Assembly (NCBI GenBank): GCA_050485425.1
Contig: JBJHBJ010000003.1
Coordinates: 1 to 64,000, forward strand
Origin: LSCE01 sp050485425
GTDB taxonomy: Bacteria > Pseudomonadota > Gammaproteobacteria > Nitrococcales > Aquisalimonadaceae
Direction of reading: 5' to 3'
Length of the DNA: 64,000 bases
Both the position numbers and the translations under genes were made by a program. Shown one piece after another: positions 1-8,190 of this stretch (positions are counted from its first letter, which is position 1; each line of letters starts with the position of its first letter). The notes under the pieces are model-generated. The model was given only the letters and a program-made list of their open reading frames with translations, did not search any database and was not told where the DNA came from.

Positions 1-17
1 GACAGCCGCTCTAACGT

Positions 18-1049
18 CTACAGCAGTCCAGCCGGAACATGCTTGGCACAGAGCTGGCCACTATCCAGTCCCTGTCTTGCAATGCCTGCGGGTCCGCCGC
101 CGTTGGGCACCTGGGCAAGACCATTGGCGCCGGCGGGCATCCAGGCGATGCCGTAACGCTCGAAGATCCTCTCCAGCGAGCCGTCATTGCGCATTTCCTG
201 TAACGCCGCCTCGATGGCGCTGTCGAGTCCGGGGCTGCCCTTTGCGGTCGCGACGCCCACGTCCCAGGCGCTGCGCACACGATCGGTACGGAACAGGTCG
301 GTGAGCGCGCTGATACCGTAGTTGCCGTTCACCTCGGCAAAGCCCGCCAGAGCCGCCTGAAGTTCGCCCCGCGGCGCCATCACGGCCGCGACATCACCGT
401 TCAGCAACGACTCCACGGCCAGCGCCACGCTCTTGTGATTCACGGTGCTTTCCCGCAGTCGGCCATCGAAGCCGTTGGTCAGGAAGATGTAGCTGAGGGT
501 ATACATCTCCACGCCGACCGGTACGCCCTGGAACGGCTCCGGGCTGCTGACCACGGCCGGGACCTCTCCCAGGCGATCACGGTCGTAGAGCACGGCCATG
601 AACTCGTGGAAATAGCCGCCGAAAAAGCTGAAATCCGGGTTGCGATCAACGAACACCGGATCCAGCGGCACGTGCAGCATCAGGTCCGGTGCCTCCTTGT
701 CCGGATCCTGCCCCCGCCACTCGTCGTATTCCTCGGCCTGTTTCAGAATCCGGATATCCTCATCCATGCTGTCATCGGAGCCGAAGCCCACCAGCTCGGC
801 CCGCAGGTCCATGCGTTCGGCCAGTGCCCGCGCCAGTTCCACGTCAACACCGGTCAGGCCGCCGGCCCGGGCGCTACACGAATACGGTGCGAAGTCGTTG
901 TACACGGCGATGGTCAGCACGCCGCTCTCCCGCACCTTGTCGATGCGGTCCGCCAACACGGGCTGGGCGGCCATGGTCAGCGAAAGCCCGGTGCCCAGCA
1001 CGATTCCCGTCCAGCTAATTGCTGCCATAACGCTCCTCCATCGCTTCAT
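18..1049 (-). CDS. MoxJ/XoxJ-type periplasmic binding protein associated with a quinoprotein dehydrogenase
   Basis: 343-residue protein with an N-terminal signal peptide (hydrophobic stretch to about residue 33, AQPVLA cleavage region) and an SBP_bac_3 type fold. The mature part opens with the usual VLTIAVYNDFAPYS strand and a GVDVELARALAERM helix. Family members sit beside PQQ alcohol dehydrogenases and are thought to help maturation or activity of the enzyme rather than import a solute; no permease or ATPase lies nearby. It is the last gene of the unit formed with the cytochrome c and dehydrogenase genes, and its start overlaps the cytochrome gene by about 35 bases. An alternative ATG lies at 1028. 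The family call is good, the exact role is inferred. Confidence 0.85.
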   Translation of the reverse strand: MKRWRSVMAAISWTGIVLGTGLSLTMAAQPVLADRIDKVRESGVLTIAVYNDFAPYSCSARAGGLTGVDVELARALAERMDLRAELVGFGSDDSMDEDIRILKQAEEYDEWRGQDPDKEAPDLMLHVPLDPVFVDRNPDFSFFGGYFHEFMAVLYDRDRLGEVPAVVSSPEPFQGVPVGVEMYTLSYIFLTNGFDGRLRESTVNHKSVALAVESLLNGDVAAVMAPRGELQAALAGFAEVNGNYGISALTDLFRTDRVRSAWDVGVATAKGSPGLDSAIEAALQEMRNDGSLERIFERYGIAWMPAGANGLAQVPNGGGPAGIARQGLDSGQLCAKHVPAGLL

Positions 1050-1458
1050 CGTGAAGCGAATCCAGCCATGACTTCACTGCCCAGATCGCTTCCTGGTCCA
1101 GCACACCGTCGAACGCGGGCATGCCGCGCGCACCCTTGCGGACCTTCTCGATGAAATAGGGGTCGTCGTAGCCCGGCTCGAGCATCCGCAGATCGGGTGC
1201 GATACCGCCCGACACGCCACCGAGACCGTGGCACGCGGCGCAGTTGGCCTGGTAGCCGCGCTCGCCGATGCGCATGGCGGTCTCGTAGACATCGCCCCCC
1301 ATCTCGCGATACGGGTTCTCCTCCTTCCATCCATCCAGGGCCGGAAGCCCGCTGGCGTCCACCGGCTGGGGATTGACATCGCCATGGCCGAAGACCACGC
1401 CCGCGTACAGCAGGCAGACTCCAACCGACGTCACTGCAACAGAAACACGCTTTTTCAT
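1015..1458 (-). CDS. pedF: Cytochrome c-550, PedF type
   Basis: Small periplasmic c-type cytochrome of about 147 residues. It has a signal peptide starting MKKRVSV, a mature start HGDVNPQPVD typical of PedF proteins, one haem attachment site CAACH and a later Met (ARGMPAFDG) that is the likely sixth haem ligand. It should accept electrons from the PQQ dehydrogenase encoded just upstream and pass them to the respiratory chain. I chose the ATG at 1458 because the signal peptide begins there; the frame stays open upstream to 1497. It lies 69 bases after the dehydrogenase stop and overlaps the downstream binding-protein gene. Confidence 0.88.
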   Translation of the reverse strand: MKKRVSVAVTSVGVCLLYAGVVFGHGDVNPQPVDASGLPALDGWKEENPYREMGGDVYETAMRIGERGYQANCAACHGLGGVSGGIAPDLRMLEPGYDDPYFIEKVRKGARGMPAFDGVLDQEAIWAVKSWLDSLHDEAMEERYGSN

Positions 1459-1527
1459 TGATGCGGTACCTTTCACTGGACTGGCGGGCGGCGGCAACGC
1501 CCGCCGCCCGATGCACTGTTATCGGTA

Positions 1528-3312
1528 TTATCGGGAGGCCACCCGGCCCCCGTTGTGCAGCTTGAACACCCAGAGCATCCCGCCCTGGGAGATATGGCGG
1601 ACCAGCGGACCGATCTCGCCGCCCCACAGCGGCACGGCGCCACCCCAGCCGGAAACCACGGAGACGTACTGCTCGCCCTCCATCTCCCAGGTCACCGGCT
1701 GACCGACCACACCGGAGCCGGTCTGGAACTGCCACAGCACCTCACCGGTTTCGTCGTCATAGGCCTTCAGATAACCCTCCGGGGTACCGGCAAAGACCAG
1801 ACCGCCGGCTGTGGTCATCACGCTTGACCACAGCGGCGTGGGGTTCGGAGCCTCCCATTTCACCTGGCCGGTCTTCGGATCAAAGGCGCGCAGCACGCCC
1901 ACCTTGTCGTCGTAGATCGGCTTGATGGTGAAGCCGGCTCCCAGGAAGGCCGCGCCGCGCCGGTAGGTCACCGGCTCGTTCCAGATCTCCATCTCCCATT
2001 CGTTGGACGGGATGTAGAACAGGCCCGTGCGCTGGCTGTAGGACATGTGGTTCCAGTTCTTGCCGCCCAGGAAGGCCGGCGCCACCGTCACCGATTCACC
2101 GCGATCACCATCGACCTCGGCCGGGTTGCCGGGACGATTGCCGGTCTCGACGGGACGACCGTCGGAATCGATGCGATCGGCCCAGGTGATGTTGTTCACG
2201 AACGGATCGCCGGACAGGAAGCGGCCGTTCCTGCGGTCCAGCACATAGAAGAAACCGTTGCGATCGGCCTTGGCACCGGCCTTGATCACGTTGCCGTTGT
2301 CCAGTTCCAGGTCGAACAGCACCAGTTCGTTGACACCGTCATAATCCCAGTGGTCGTTGGGCGTGGTCTGGTAGTGCCATCTGATCTCGCCCGTGCTGGC
2401 ATCCAGCGCCACCGTTGAAGAGGTATAGAGGTTGTCGCCCGGACGGGAGTGGGCGTTCCAGGGCGCCGGGTTGCCGGTTCCGATGTAGATCAGGTTCAGC
2501 TCCGGGTCATAGGTGCCGCCGAGCCAGGGTGCCCCGCCGCCCTGCTCCCACGCACTGCCCTGCCAGCTCGCGTTGCGCTCGCCGGTCATGCTTTCCTCGC
2601 CGCTGGGAAGCTTGCCCATGTGGCCCTCGACCACCGGGCGGCGCCAGACGATATCGCCGGTACGCGGATCACGCGCCTGTACTTCGCCCACCGCACCGAA
2701 CTCGCCGCCCGAGTTGCCGGTGATCAGCAGGTCATTGGCGATCATGGGCGCCGCCGTGTAGGAATAGCCGGCGCGGTAATCGGCAATGGTGTCCCGCCAG
2801 CGCACACGCCCCGTTTCCATGTCCAGGGCCACCAACTGCGCATCCAGGGTGCCGAAGATCACCAGGTCGTCGTAAATGGCAGCGCCGCGGTTGACCACGT
2901 CACAGCACGGGGAAATGCCGTCCGGTAACCGATGCGAGTAGGACCACAGCAGGCCGCCGGTATTGGCATCCAGTGCCCAGAGGCGGGAGTAGGAACCGGT
3001 GACGAAGATCTTGCCATTGTGAACCAGCGTCTGGCTTTCCTGGCCGCGCTGCAGTTCCCCGCCGAAGGAAAACGCCCAGGCGGGCGTGAGGTCGGCCACG
3101 GTGTCCCGGTTGATGTGATCCAGTGTGCTGTAGCGCTGACCGTGCGGGCCCATGCCGTAGCTGGTGATGCGATCGGTATGCAGATGATCACTGTTGATCA
3201 TTTCCTGAGTCACGCTTTCGGCGAAAGCGCCGCCGGTGACCAGGGCGGCGGCAAGCGTAAGCGCTGAGAGACTGCCAGCGGCCAGGCGATGACCGTGCAT
3301 GTTGTGGCTCAT
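1528..3312 (-). CDS. PQQ-dependent alcohol dehydrogenase with lanthanide-type metal site (XoxF/PedH-like)
   Basis: 594-residue periplasmic quinoprotein: a signal peptide (about residues 1-32) followed by an eight-bladed beta-propeller with repeated tryptophan-docking strands such as LWALDANTG and VRWRDTI. Adjacent cysteines C136-C137 form the disulfide ring next to PQQ. The active-site segment NDHWDYDGVNE has the catalytic Asp at 323 and a second Asp at 325; in XoxF and PedH the second Asp coordinates a lanthanide, whereas calcium enzymes have Ala or Ser there. It oxidises a primary alcohol; methanol, ethanol or another substrate cannot be told from sequence. The ATG at 3312 is preceded by GGAGGAGAACAGC, a strong ribosome binding site. 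It is first in a unit with pedF and the MoxJ-like gene, and diverges from a two-component pair. Confidence 0.9.
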   Translation of the reverse strand: MSHNMHGHRLAAGSLSALTLAAALVTGGAFAESVTQEMINSDHLHTDRITSYGMGPHGQRYSTLDHINRDTVADLTPAWAFSFGGELQRGQESQTLVHNGKIFVTGSYSRLWALDANTGGLLWSYSHRLPDGISPCCDVVNRGAAIYDDLVIFGTLDAQLVALDMETGRVRWRDTIADYRAGYSYTAAPMIANDLLITGNSGGEFGAVGEVQARDPRTGDIVWRRPVVEGHMGKLPSGEESMTGERNASWQGSAWEQGGGAPWLGGTYDPELNLIYIGTGNPAPWNAHSRPGDNLYTSSTVALDASTGEIRWHYQTTPNDHWDYDGVNELVLFDLELDNGNVIKAGAKADRNGFFYVLDRRNGRFLSGDPFVNNITWADRIDSDGRPVETGNRPGNPAEVDGDRGESVTVAPAFLGGKNWNHMSYSQRTGLFYIPSNEWEMEIWNEPVTYRRGAAFLGAGFTIKPIYDDKVGVLRAFDPKTGQVKWEAPNPTPLWSSVMTTAGGLVFAGTPEGYLKAYDDETGEVLWQFQTGSGVVGQPVTWEMEGEQYVSVVSGWGGAVPLWGGEIGPLVRHISQGGMLWVFKLHNGGRVASR

Positions 3313-3741
3313 GCTGTTCTCCTCCGAACAGTTGTTTTTTCGAGTTCGATCCAAAAGCGACGCCGGGACTGGCGTCCGGGAAACCGTTCAGCAATTCCGG
3401 TGCCATCGCTGCCGGAACGGTGATCCAGGCCAATGGTTACAAGGCCCGGATGCGGCGACGGCCGGGAATGGAACGGCAAGCGCGGGGTTGGGCATGCAGA
3501 TGAGTGCACCAGGAATGTGACACCAGCGCAGGACCGTCTGTCACGTCCTTGTCACACCTGCGCCGGCGTATGGTGACAATGCCTCGGGCGCCCTCTTGCT
3601 CAATCTGCCGCAATCGCTGACAGGGGGTGCGTTTCCGCCGCCGGACCGAACGGCGGCGTCAGAGTGGCATCCGGCTTGCAGAGGAATCAGGAATAAAGAA
3701 GAACCGAAGCCGGAGCACCGGCCGACCTGGAGGAAGCCGAG
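3313..3741. promoter_or_regulatory. Divergent regulatory region between the PQQ dehydrogenase and its two-component regulator, with TGTCAC/GTGACA half-sites
   Basis: 429 bases without a gene. Four copies of one hexamer are clustered: GTGACA at 3517-3522, TGTCAC at 3539-3544, TGTCAC at 3550-3555 and GTGACA at 3573-3578. The two inner copies are direct repeats 11 bases apart, one helical turn, and each pairs with an outer inverted copy to make a dyad. This arrangement fits a LuxR/NarL-type response regulator such as the one encoded at 3742. The site assignment is seen in the sequence; the binding protein is inferred. Confidence 0.55.
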
Positions 3742-4392
3742 ATGTCTGTAACGCAACCGAAGTCCCGTCGTTTGTTGCTGGTGGACGACCACGCCGTGGT
3801 CCGTGCCGGCTATCGTCGCCTGCTGGAACAGGCCGAAGAAGGCTGGGAAATCCACGAAGCCGTGGATGGCGAAAGCGCCTATCGCCGGTGCGCCTCGGAG
3901 CAGTTCACCGTGATCGTGCTGGATCTCTCCCTGCCGGGCATCAGCGGGCTGGAGACCCTGCGCCGGCTGCGCCGTCGAGAGCCGACGCAGCACGTACTGA
4001 TCATGAGCATGCATGACCAGCCGGTGTTCGTCGAACAGTGCCTCAAGGCCGGTGCCGCAGGCTACATCACCAAGTCCAGCGCTCCGGAAATCCTGCTCGA
4101 AGCGGTTCGTCAGGTGGCTATGGGGCGACAGTACCTGGGGCCGGATGTGGTCTCGTACCGCCGAAGTTCGGGGCATGACGACGACGCCAATTTCGATTGT
4201 CTGTCGCCCCGCGAATTCGAGATCTTCCGCATGCTGGCGTCCGGGGACCGGGTATCGACCATCGCCGACAGGCTGTGTATCAGCTACAAGACAGCGGCCA
4301 ACTACAGTACGACCGTGCGCGGCAAACTCGCCGTGGGCAGTCCGTCGGACCTGACCCGCATGGCCATTCGCGCGGGCCTGCTGGAGGCCTGA
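3742..4392 (+). CDS. LuxR/NarL-family response regulator (ExaE/PedR-like)
   Basis: 216 residues: an N-terminal receiver domain with the acidic pair in LLVDDHAVVRAGYRRLLEQ and phospho-acceptor Asp61 (VLDLSLPG), then a C-terminal LuxR helix-turn-helix starting LSPREFEIFRMLASGDRV. The start has a good ribosome binding site, GGAGGAAGCCGAG before ATG. The histidine kinase gene follows 13 bases later. Divergence from the PQQ dehydrogenase matches the ExaDE/PedRS arrangement, in which such a pair switches on quinoprotein alcohol dehydrogenases. The target is therefore likely the dehydrogenase promoter, by context. Confidence 0.85.
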   Translation: MSVTQPKSRRLLLVDDHAVVRAGYRRLLEQAEEGWEIHEAVDGESAYRRCASEQFTVIVLDLSLPGISGLETLRRLRRREPTQHVLIMSMHDQPVFVEQCLKAGAAGYITKSSAPEILLEAVRQVAMGRQYLGPDVVSYRRSSGHDDDANFDCLSPREFEIFRMLASGDRVSTIADRLCISYKTAANYSTTVRGKLAVGSPSDLTRMAIRAGLLEA

Positions 4393-4405
4393 AAGGAGCA
4401 CGCCG

Positions 4406-5806
4406 ATGTCCCTGAGTGCCCGCTTGAACCTGCTGCTCGCCGGGCTGACTGTCGTGTTCCTGTGCGCCGGTCTTGCGCTGGTCATCCACCATGCCCGCCT
4501 CGCCGTGAAGGCAGAGCTGGTCTCGGCCACCACACTGTCCGCCCAGTTGCTGGAAGGATCCCTTCAGGCGATGGCAGCGGTGGACGGCAGCCACGCCGAG
4601 GACATTCTCCTGGCCCACCTGCGGGACACCGGCCTGCACCGGCACGTCAAGCTGCAGAAGGAACGGGACGGCAGCATCGAATTACTGGGCGACGCGCGCC
4701 CAGCTACAGCGTCCTCCCCTTTCTGGTTCCGGACGCTGGTGCGCCCCGATCCGGACAGTTATTCGCGCTCGGTGCCGCTGGGCGGTGACAACGGCGGCCG
4801 CATACGGATTCTCGGATTGCCGGAAGACGAAATGGCGGAAGCCTGGGTCGGAGCGCGCGGTTTGCTGACGCTGATGGTGGTCTTCGGTGTCACCGCACTG
4901 GTGATGATCCGGCTCATGCTGAACAGCACGCTACGCCCTTTGCGCACTGTGCTGTTCGGGCTGGACGAACTGGAGCGCGGCCATTTCGACCGGCGTATTC
5001 CGCTCACGGGTGCGCGCGACTTCGACGCCGTTGCCCGGCAGTTCAACCGCCTGTCATCGGCGCTCCAGGCCAGCCAGGCGAAGAACCACACGCTCAACAG
5101 AAAGCTGCTGGATGTACAGGAAGAGGAACGCCGCCACCTTGCCCGCGAACTGCACGACGAACTGGGACAATGCATGAGCGCCATCCAGGCCGAGGCGGTA
5201 GCCATCAGAAATGAGCCCGGCGCCATGCCGCGACGCGTTCGCGAGGCGGCGGAATCCGTCCGCGTCACGGCCAGTCATGTGCAAGGGCTGACGCGGAACC
5301 TGATCCGCCGGCTGCGGCCGGCGGCGCTCGACGAACTGGGGCTGGCAACCGCGGTGGGCAACATGGTGGATGAGTGGTCCGAGCGCAATCCCGGCATACA
5401 CTGCCGGATGACCATCTCCACGGTGCTGGACCATGTCGAACCGTCGGTCTCCATCCACGTGTACCGTTTGCTGCAGGAGGCACTCACCAACATCTCCCGC
5501 CACTCGGACGCCACCAGGGTGACATTGCGGATGCGGCAATTCTCCCGGACCCGGCTCGAGATCCTGCTCACCGATGACGGCCGCGGATTCGATCCGGCAA
5601 CGGCCACGCCGGGTTTCGGGCTGCTGGGCATGCGCGAACGTCTGGCCGGTATCGGCGGAAGCCTGGACATCAGCAGCAACGCAGGCTCCGGCACCCGCCT
5701 GCGTTTCGAGATACCGGTCGATGCCGGTTCGGCGACGTTCTCCGGGGATGCGGTCACGAATGTTTCCGCAACCCGGGCACCGGTGCGCCTGCAGCTGGTA
5801 CGGTGA
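4406..5806 (+). CDS. Sensor histidine kinase with LapD/MoxY-type sensor region, partner of the adjacent regulator
   Basis: 466 residues. A transmembrane helix (about 10-28), a periplasmic stretch of about 120 residues of LapD/MoxY_N character, a second membrane helix (about 155-172), a HAMP linker, then a NarX-type HisKA_3 domain with the phospho-His at 250 in RELHDELGQ. The HATPase domain has the N box EALTNISRH and G boxes DDGRGFD and GFGLLGMRER. Kinases of this layout sense alcohol growth or lanthanide status near quinoprotein dehydrogenases. It is preceded by AAAGGAGCACGCCG, a clear ribosome binding site, and is co-transcribed with the response regulator. The signal it detects is unknown. 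Confidence 0.85.
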   Translation: MSLSARLNLLLAGLTVVFLCAGLALVIHHARLAVKAELVSATTLSAQLLEGSLQAMAAVDGSHAEDILLAHLRDTGLHRHVKLQKERDGSIELLGDARPATASSPFWFRTLVRPDPDSYSRSVPLGGDNGGRIRILGLPEDEMAEAWVGARGLLTLMVVFGVTALVMIRLMLNSTLRPLRTVLFGLDELERGHFDRRIPLTGARDFDAVARQFNRLSSALQASQAKNHTLNRKLLDVQEEERRHLARELHDELGQCMSAIQAEAVAIRNEPGAMPRRVREAAESVRVTASHVQGLTRNLIRRLRPAALDELGLATAVGNMVDEWSERNPGIHCRMTISTVLDHVEPSVSIHVYRLLQEALTNISRHSDATRVTLRMRQFSRTRLEILLTDDGRGFDPATATPGFGLLGMRERLAGIGGSLDISSNAGSGTRLRFEIPVDAGSATFSGDAVTNVSATRAPVRLQLVR

Positions 5807-5886
5807 CCTGGACAGGCTCCGGATCAGTCGGTGCCGCCCGGGATCCCGAGACAGATAATCAACGTCGGGCGCGGGACACGAGGCGG

Positions 5887-8028
5887 TCAGGTGATCAGCA
5901 CAGCCCGGTTTCTGCCTTGTTCCTTGGCGCGATACAGGGCCCGATCAGCACGCTTGAGCATGCCGCTTAGCGTATCGCCGGGCTGGAAGCCACTGACGCC
6001 CAGGCTGACGGTGACCGTCCCGGGCCCGTCGAAATGGGTGTGCTCCAGTGCCGACCGGATGGATTCCGCGACGTGCATGGCATCGTCCACGCCGGTTTCC
6101 GGAAGCAGCAGGATGAATTCCTCGCCGCCCCAGCGACCAAGGCCGTCGCTGTCGCGGATGTGCGCGCGCACCTCCCGGGCCAGTTGCCGCAGAACCATGT
6201 CGCCGACATCGTGGCCGAAGCTGTCGTTGACCGACTTGAAATGATCCACATCGAAGATGATGACGGCAAAGGTCGCCTGATAGCGACTCGCACGCCGCAG
6301 CTCCCGGGAAAGCATTTTCTCGAATTTACGCCGGTTGAGCAGTCCCGTGAGGCTGTCGTAGCTCGCCTGTCGTTCCAGCTCCAGCTCCAGTTCCACCCGC
6401 ACAAGTGCGCTCCCGATCAGGTTGGCGGCCACCTTCAGCAGGTTCATGTCCGATTCGGGCCAGTGGCGCGCCTGGCGTACGGCATCGAAACTCAGCACGC
6501 CACGCAAGGTGCCTTGCTGAAACATGGGCACCAGCAACACTGACTGGATGTCCGCGCTTTCGGGATAGAGAGCCTGATGCTCCGCGTCCTGGACAACAGT
6601 CCTGGCGATGCTCTCGTGTCTTCGCAGCCGGTCCAGCCAGTCCGCAAACCGATCCGTCAGGAGCCCATGCCGGCGCTCACGCATCGGGACGATATCCTCG
6701 GCGCACCACTCGTAGACGCTGTCCGCCCGGCTGTCGTCGCGGGACAGCTGCATCAGATAGCAGCGGTCCGCCCCCATATGCGCCCCCAGCACGCCCAGGG
6801 CTCCCGCCAGCTCCTCGTCCGCGCGCGCAGCGGTCATGTCCAGCAGTTGGACCGACACCGTCCGGATCACATCTTCCAGCGCACTGCGACGTGCCAGGTC
6901 CTGGTCCGCCATGCGGCGGTCGACGGTCAGGCTGGCGAGTTCCACCGCAATCCGCATGCGCTCGATGTCCTCCACGCTTGGACCGCCGGGCTGGTTCCGG
7001 TAAACGGCGAACGTACCGAGCACTCCGCCACCGGCGGACAGAACAGGCTCGGACCAGCAGGCACGGAGCCCCGCTTCTCTCGCCCGCTCCCGGGCACCCT
7101 CCCAGCGGGGGTCGGTCTCTATATCCTCGGTGATGACCCGGCGCCCGGTGTACGCAGCCGTGCCACAGGCACCGACGCCGTCGCCGATGCGTAGTCCATC
7201 CAGGGCCGTCTGATACACCGCGGGCAGGTTGCCGGCAGCCCCGAGGCGCAGATGCTTGCCGTCCCGGTCGAGCAGAAGAATGGCGCAGCGGGCAGAGGGT
7301 TGCTCCGATTCCACGGCTTTCACCAGCATCTGCAGAATGTCTTCCATCGGTCGGCCGGCGGCCAGGGCCGTCAGCACATGATTACGGTGCTCCTCCCGCT
7401 CCTGCGCCTGCTTCTGCTCGCTGATATCGATGGAGATGGACACCACGTGGGGTTCGCCGTGCAGTTCCATGGGCTGCAGGAAGACGTCCTCCCAGACAAG
7501 GCTCCCGTCCACCCGTCTGGTCAACCACTCGAAACGCTGGGAGCCGCCCTGGGCGGTGGAGCGGAATCGGGCGCGGCACGCATCGATGCCGTAGGGCGGA
7601 TCCGCCCAGATGCTCTCCGTCTCGAATGCGTGCCGGTTCAGCGCCTCGACGTCCTCCACCCCGTAGGTACCCAGGGCGCGCCGGTTGGCATGGAGTACCC
7701 GCATGGTGTCTGCTTCATGCACCATCACCGCGACCGCGTTGGTCTCGAACAACAGGCCGAGGTGCGCCTCGTCACCGCTGCCGCTGCCGCTGTCGCAGGA
7801 CGGCGCGGCCGCCGGCTGGAAGCGAAAACGCTCCGCGAGTCTCGGCGTGCCTTTCCGGAGAAGGCGCACCAGCACAATGGCGCCGGCGATGACCAGTACC
7901 GGCAACAGCCAGTCCTGTGTATCGGCAGCGGGGGCGTCCGCGAGGAGGTTTAGCGGGAAGAACAGTGCCAGCGACGCGGCAGCGCCGGTCGACACGCATG
8001 AACGGCAGTTGCGCATCATTGGCTTCAT
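5887..8028 (-). CDS. Diguanylate cyclase with PAS and two GAF-like domains
   Basis: About 713 residues. An N-terminal hydrophobic leader and one membrane helix (about 40-56) are followed by a PAS domain (about 90-210), two GAF domains (about 225-375 and 390-540) and a GGDEF domain. The active motif is GGEEF at 634-638, and an RxxD product-inhibition site (RDSD) lies five residues before it. It is therefore expected to make c-di-GMP and be feedback-inhibited. I chose ATG 8028 because the frame upstream of it lacks protein-like character; a further in-frame ATG pair follows at once. It converges on the histidine kinase gene, with an 80-base gap, and its signal is unknown. Confidence 0.85.
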   Translation of the reverse strand: MKPMMRNCRSCVSTGAAASLALFFPLNLLADAPAADTQDWLLPVLVIAGAIVLVRLLRKGTPRLAERFRFQPAAAPSCDSGSGSGDEAHLGLLFETNAVAVMVHEADTMRVLHANRRALGTYGVEDVEALNRHAFETESIWADPPYGIDACRARFRSTAQGGSQRFEWLTRRVDGSLVWEDVFLQPMELHGEPHVVSISIDISEQKQAQEREEHRNHVLTALAAGRPMEDILQMLVKAVESEQPSARCAILLLDRDGKHLRLGAAGNLPAVYQTALDGLRIGDGVGACGTAAYTGRRVITEDIETDPRWEGARERAREAGLRACWSEPVLSAGGGVLGTFAVYRNQPGGPSVEDIERMRIAVELASLTVDRRMADQDLARRSALEDVIRTVSVQLLDMTAARADEELAGALGVLGAHMGADRCYLMQLSRDDSRADSVYEWCAEDIVPMRERRHGLLTDRFADWLDRLRRHESIARTVVQDAEHQALYPESADIQSVLLVPMFQQGTLRGVLSFDAVRQARHWPESDMNLLKVAANLIGSALVRVELELELERQASYDSLTGLLNRRKFEKMLSRELRRASRYQATFAVIIFDVDHFKSVNDSFGHDVGDMVLRQLAREVRAHIRDSDGLGRWGGEEFILLLPETGVDDAMHVAESIRSALEHTHFDGPGTVTVSLGVSGFQPGDTLSGMLKRADRALYRAKEQGRNRAVLIT

Positions 8029-8094
8029 GGCATGAATATACCGTGTTCCAGCACGGGAATCGCGACAATATTTGAGCTCCCGACACGAGCAACC

Positions 8095-8124
8095 AAAAAA
8101 AGGCGCGGCAACCAGCACCGCGCC
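8095..8124 (-). terminator. Rho-independent terminator of the PqqU-like receptor gene
   Basis: On the minus strand GGCGCGG and CCGCGCC form a seven-pair GC stem around a nine-base loop (8102-8124), followed by a run of seven T. It lies 66 bases past the receptor stop codon. Confidence 0.8.
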
Positions 8125-8152
8125 AAGCCCAGCCAGGAACCTTTGCAAAGCC

Positions 8153-8190
8153 AGGGAGACACTGGTCCATTCCCGCGTTCGCGTTACAGT
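8153..8190 (+). repeat. Dispersed short repeat, copy A
   Basis: Member of a five-copy family with core GAARCRCTGATYARTTCCCG (other copies near 10471, 12612, 28670 and 38337). This copy reads on the plus strand and runs up to the stop codon of the PqqU-like gene. Its right part, CGCGTTCGCGTTACAG, is nearly identical to copy B. Confidence 0.6.

Noticed and set aside
3516..3555. CRP or FNR site in the dehydrogenase promoter region
   Set aside because: TGTGACA is present, but the spacing to the inverted partner is 16 bases rather than the short spacer those regulators need.
3541..4533. 330-codon minus-strand frame opposite the LuxR regulator
   Set aside because: The plus-strand regulator has all receiver and helix-turn-helix motifs; this is its shadow.
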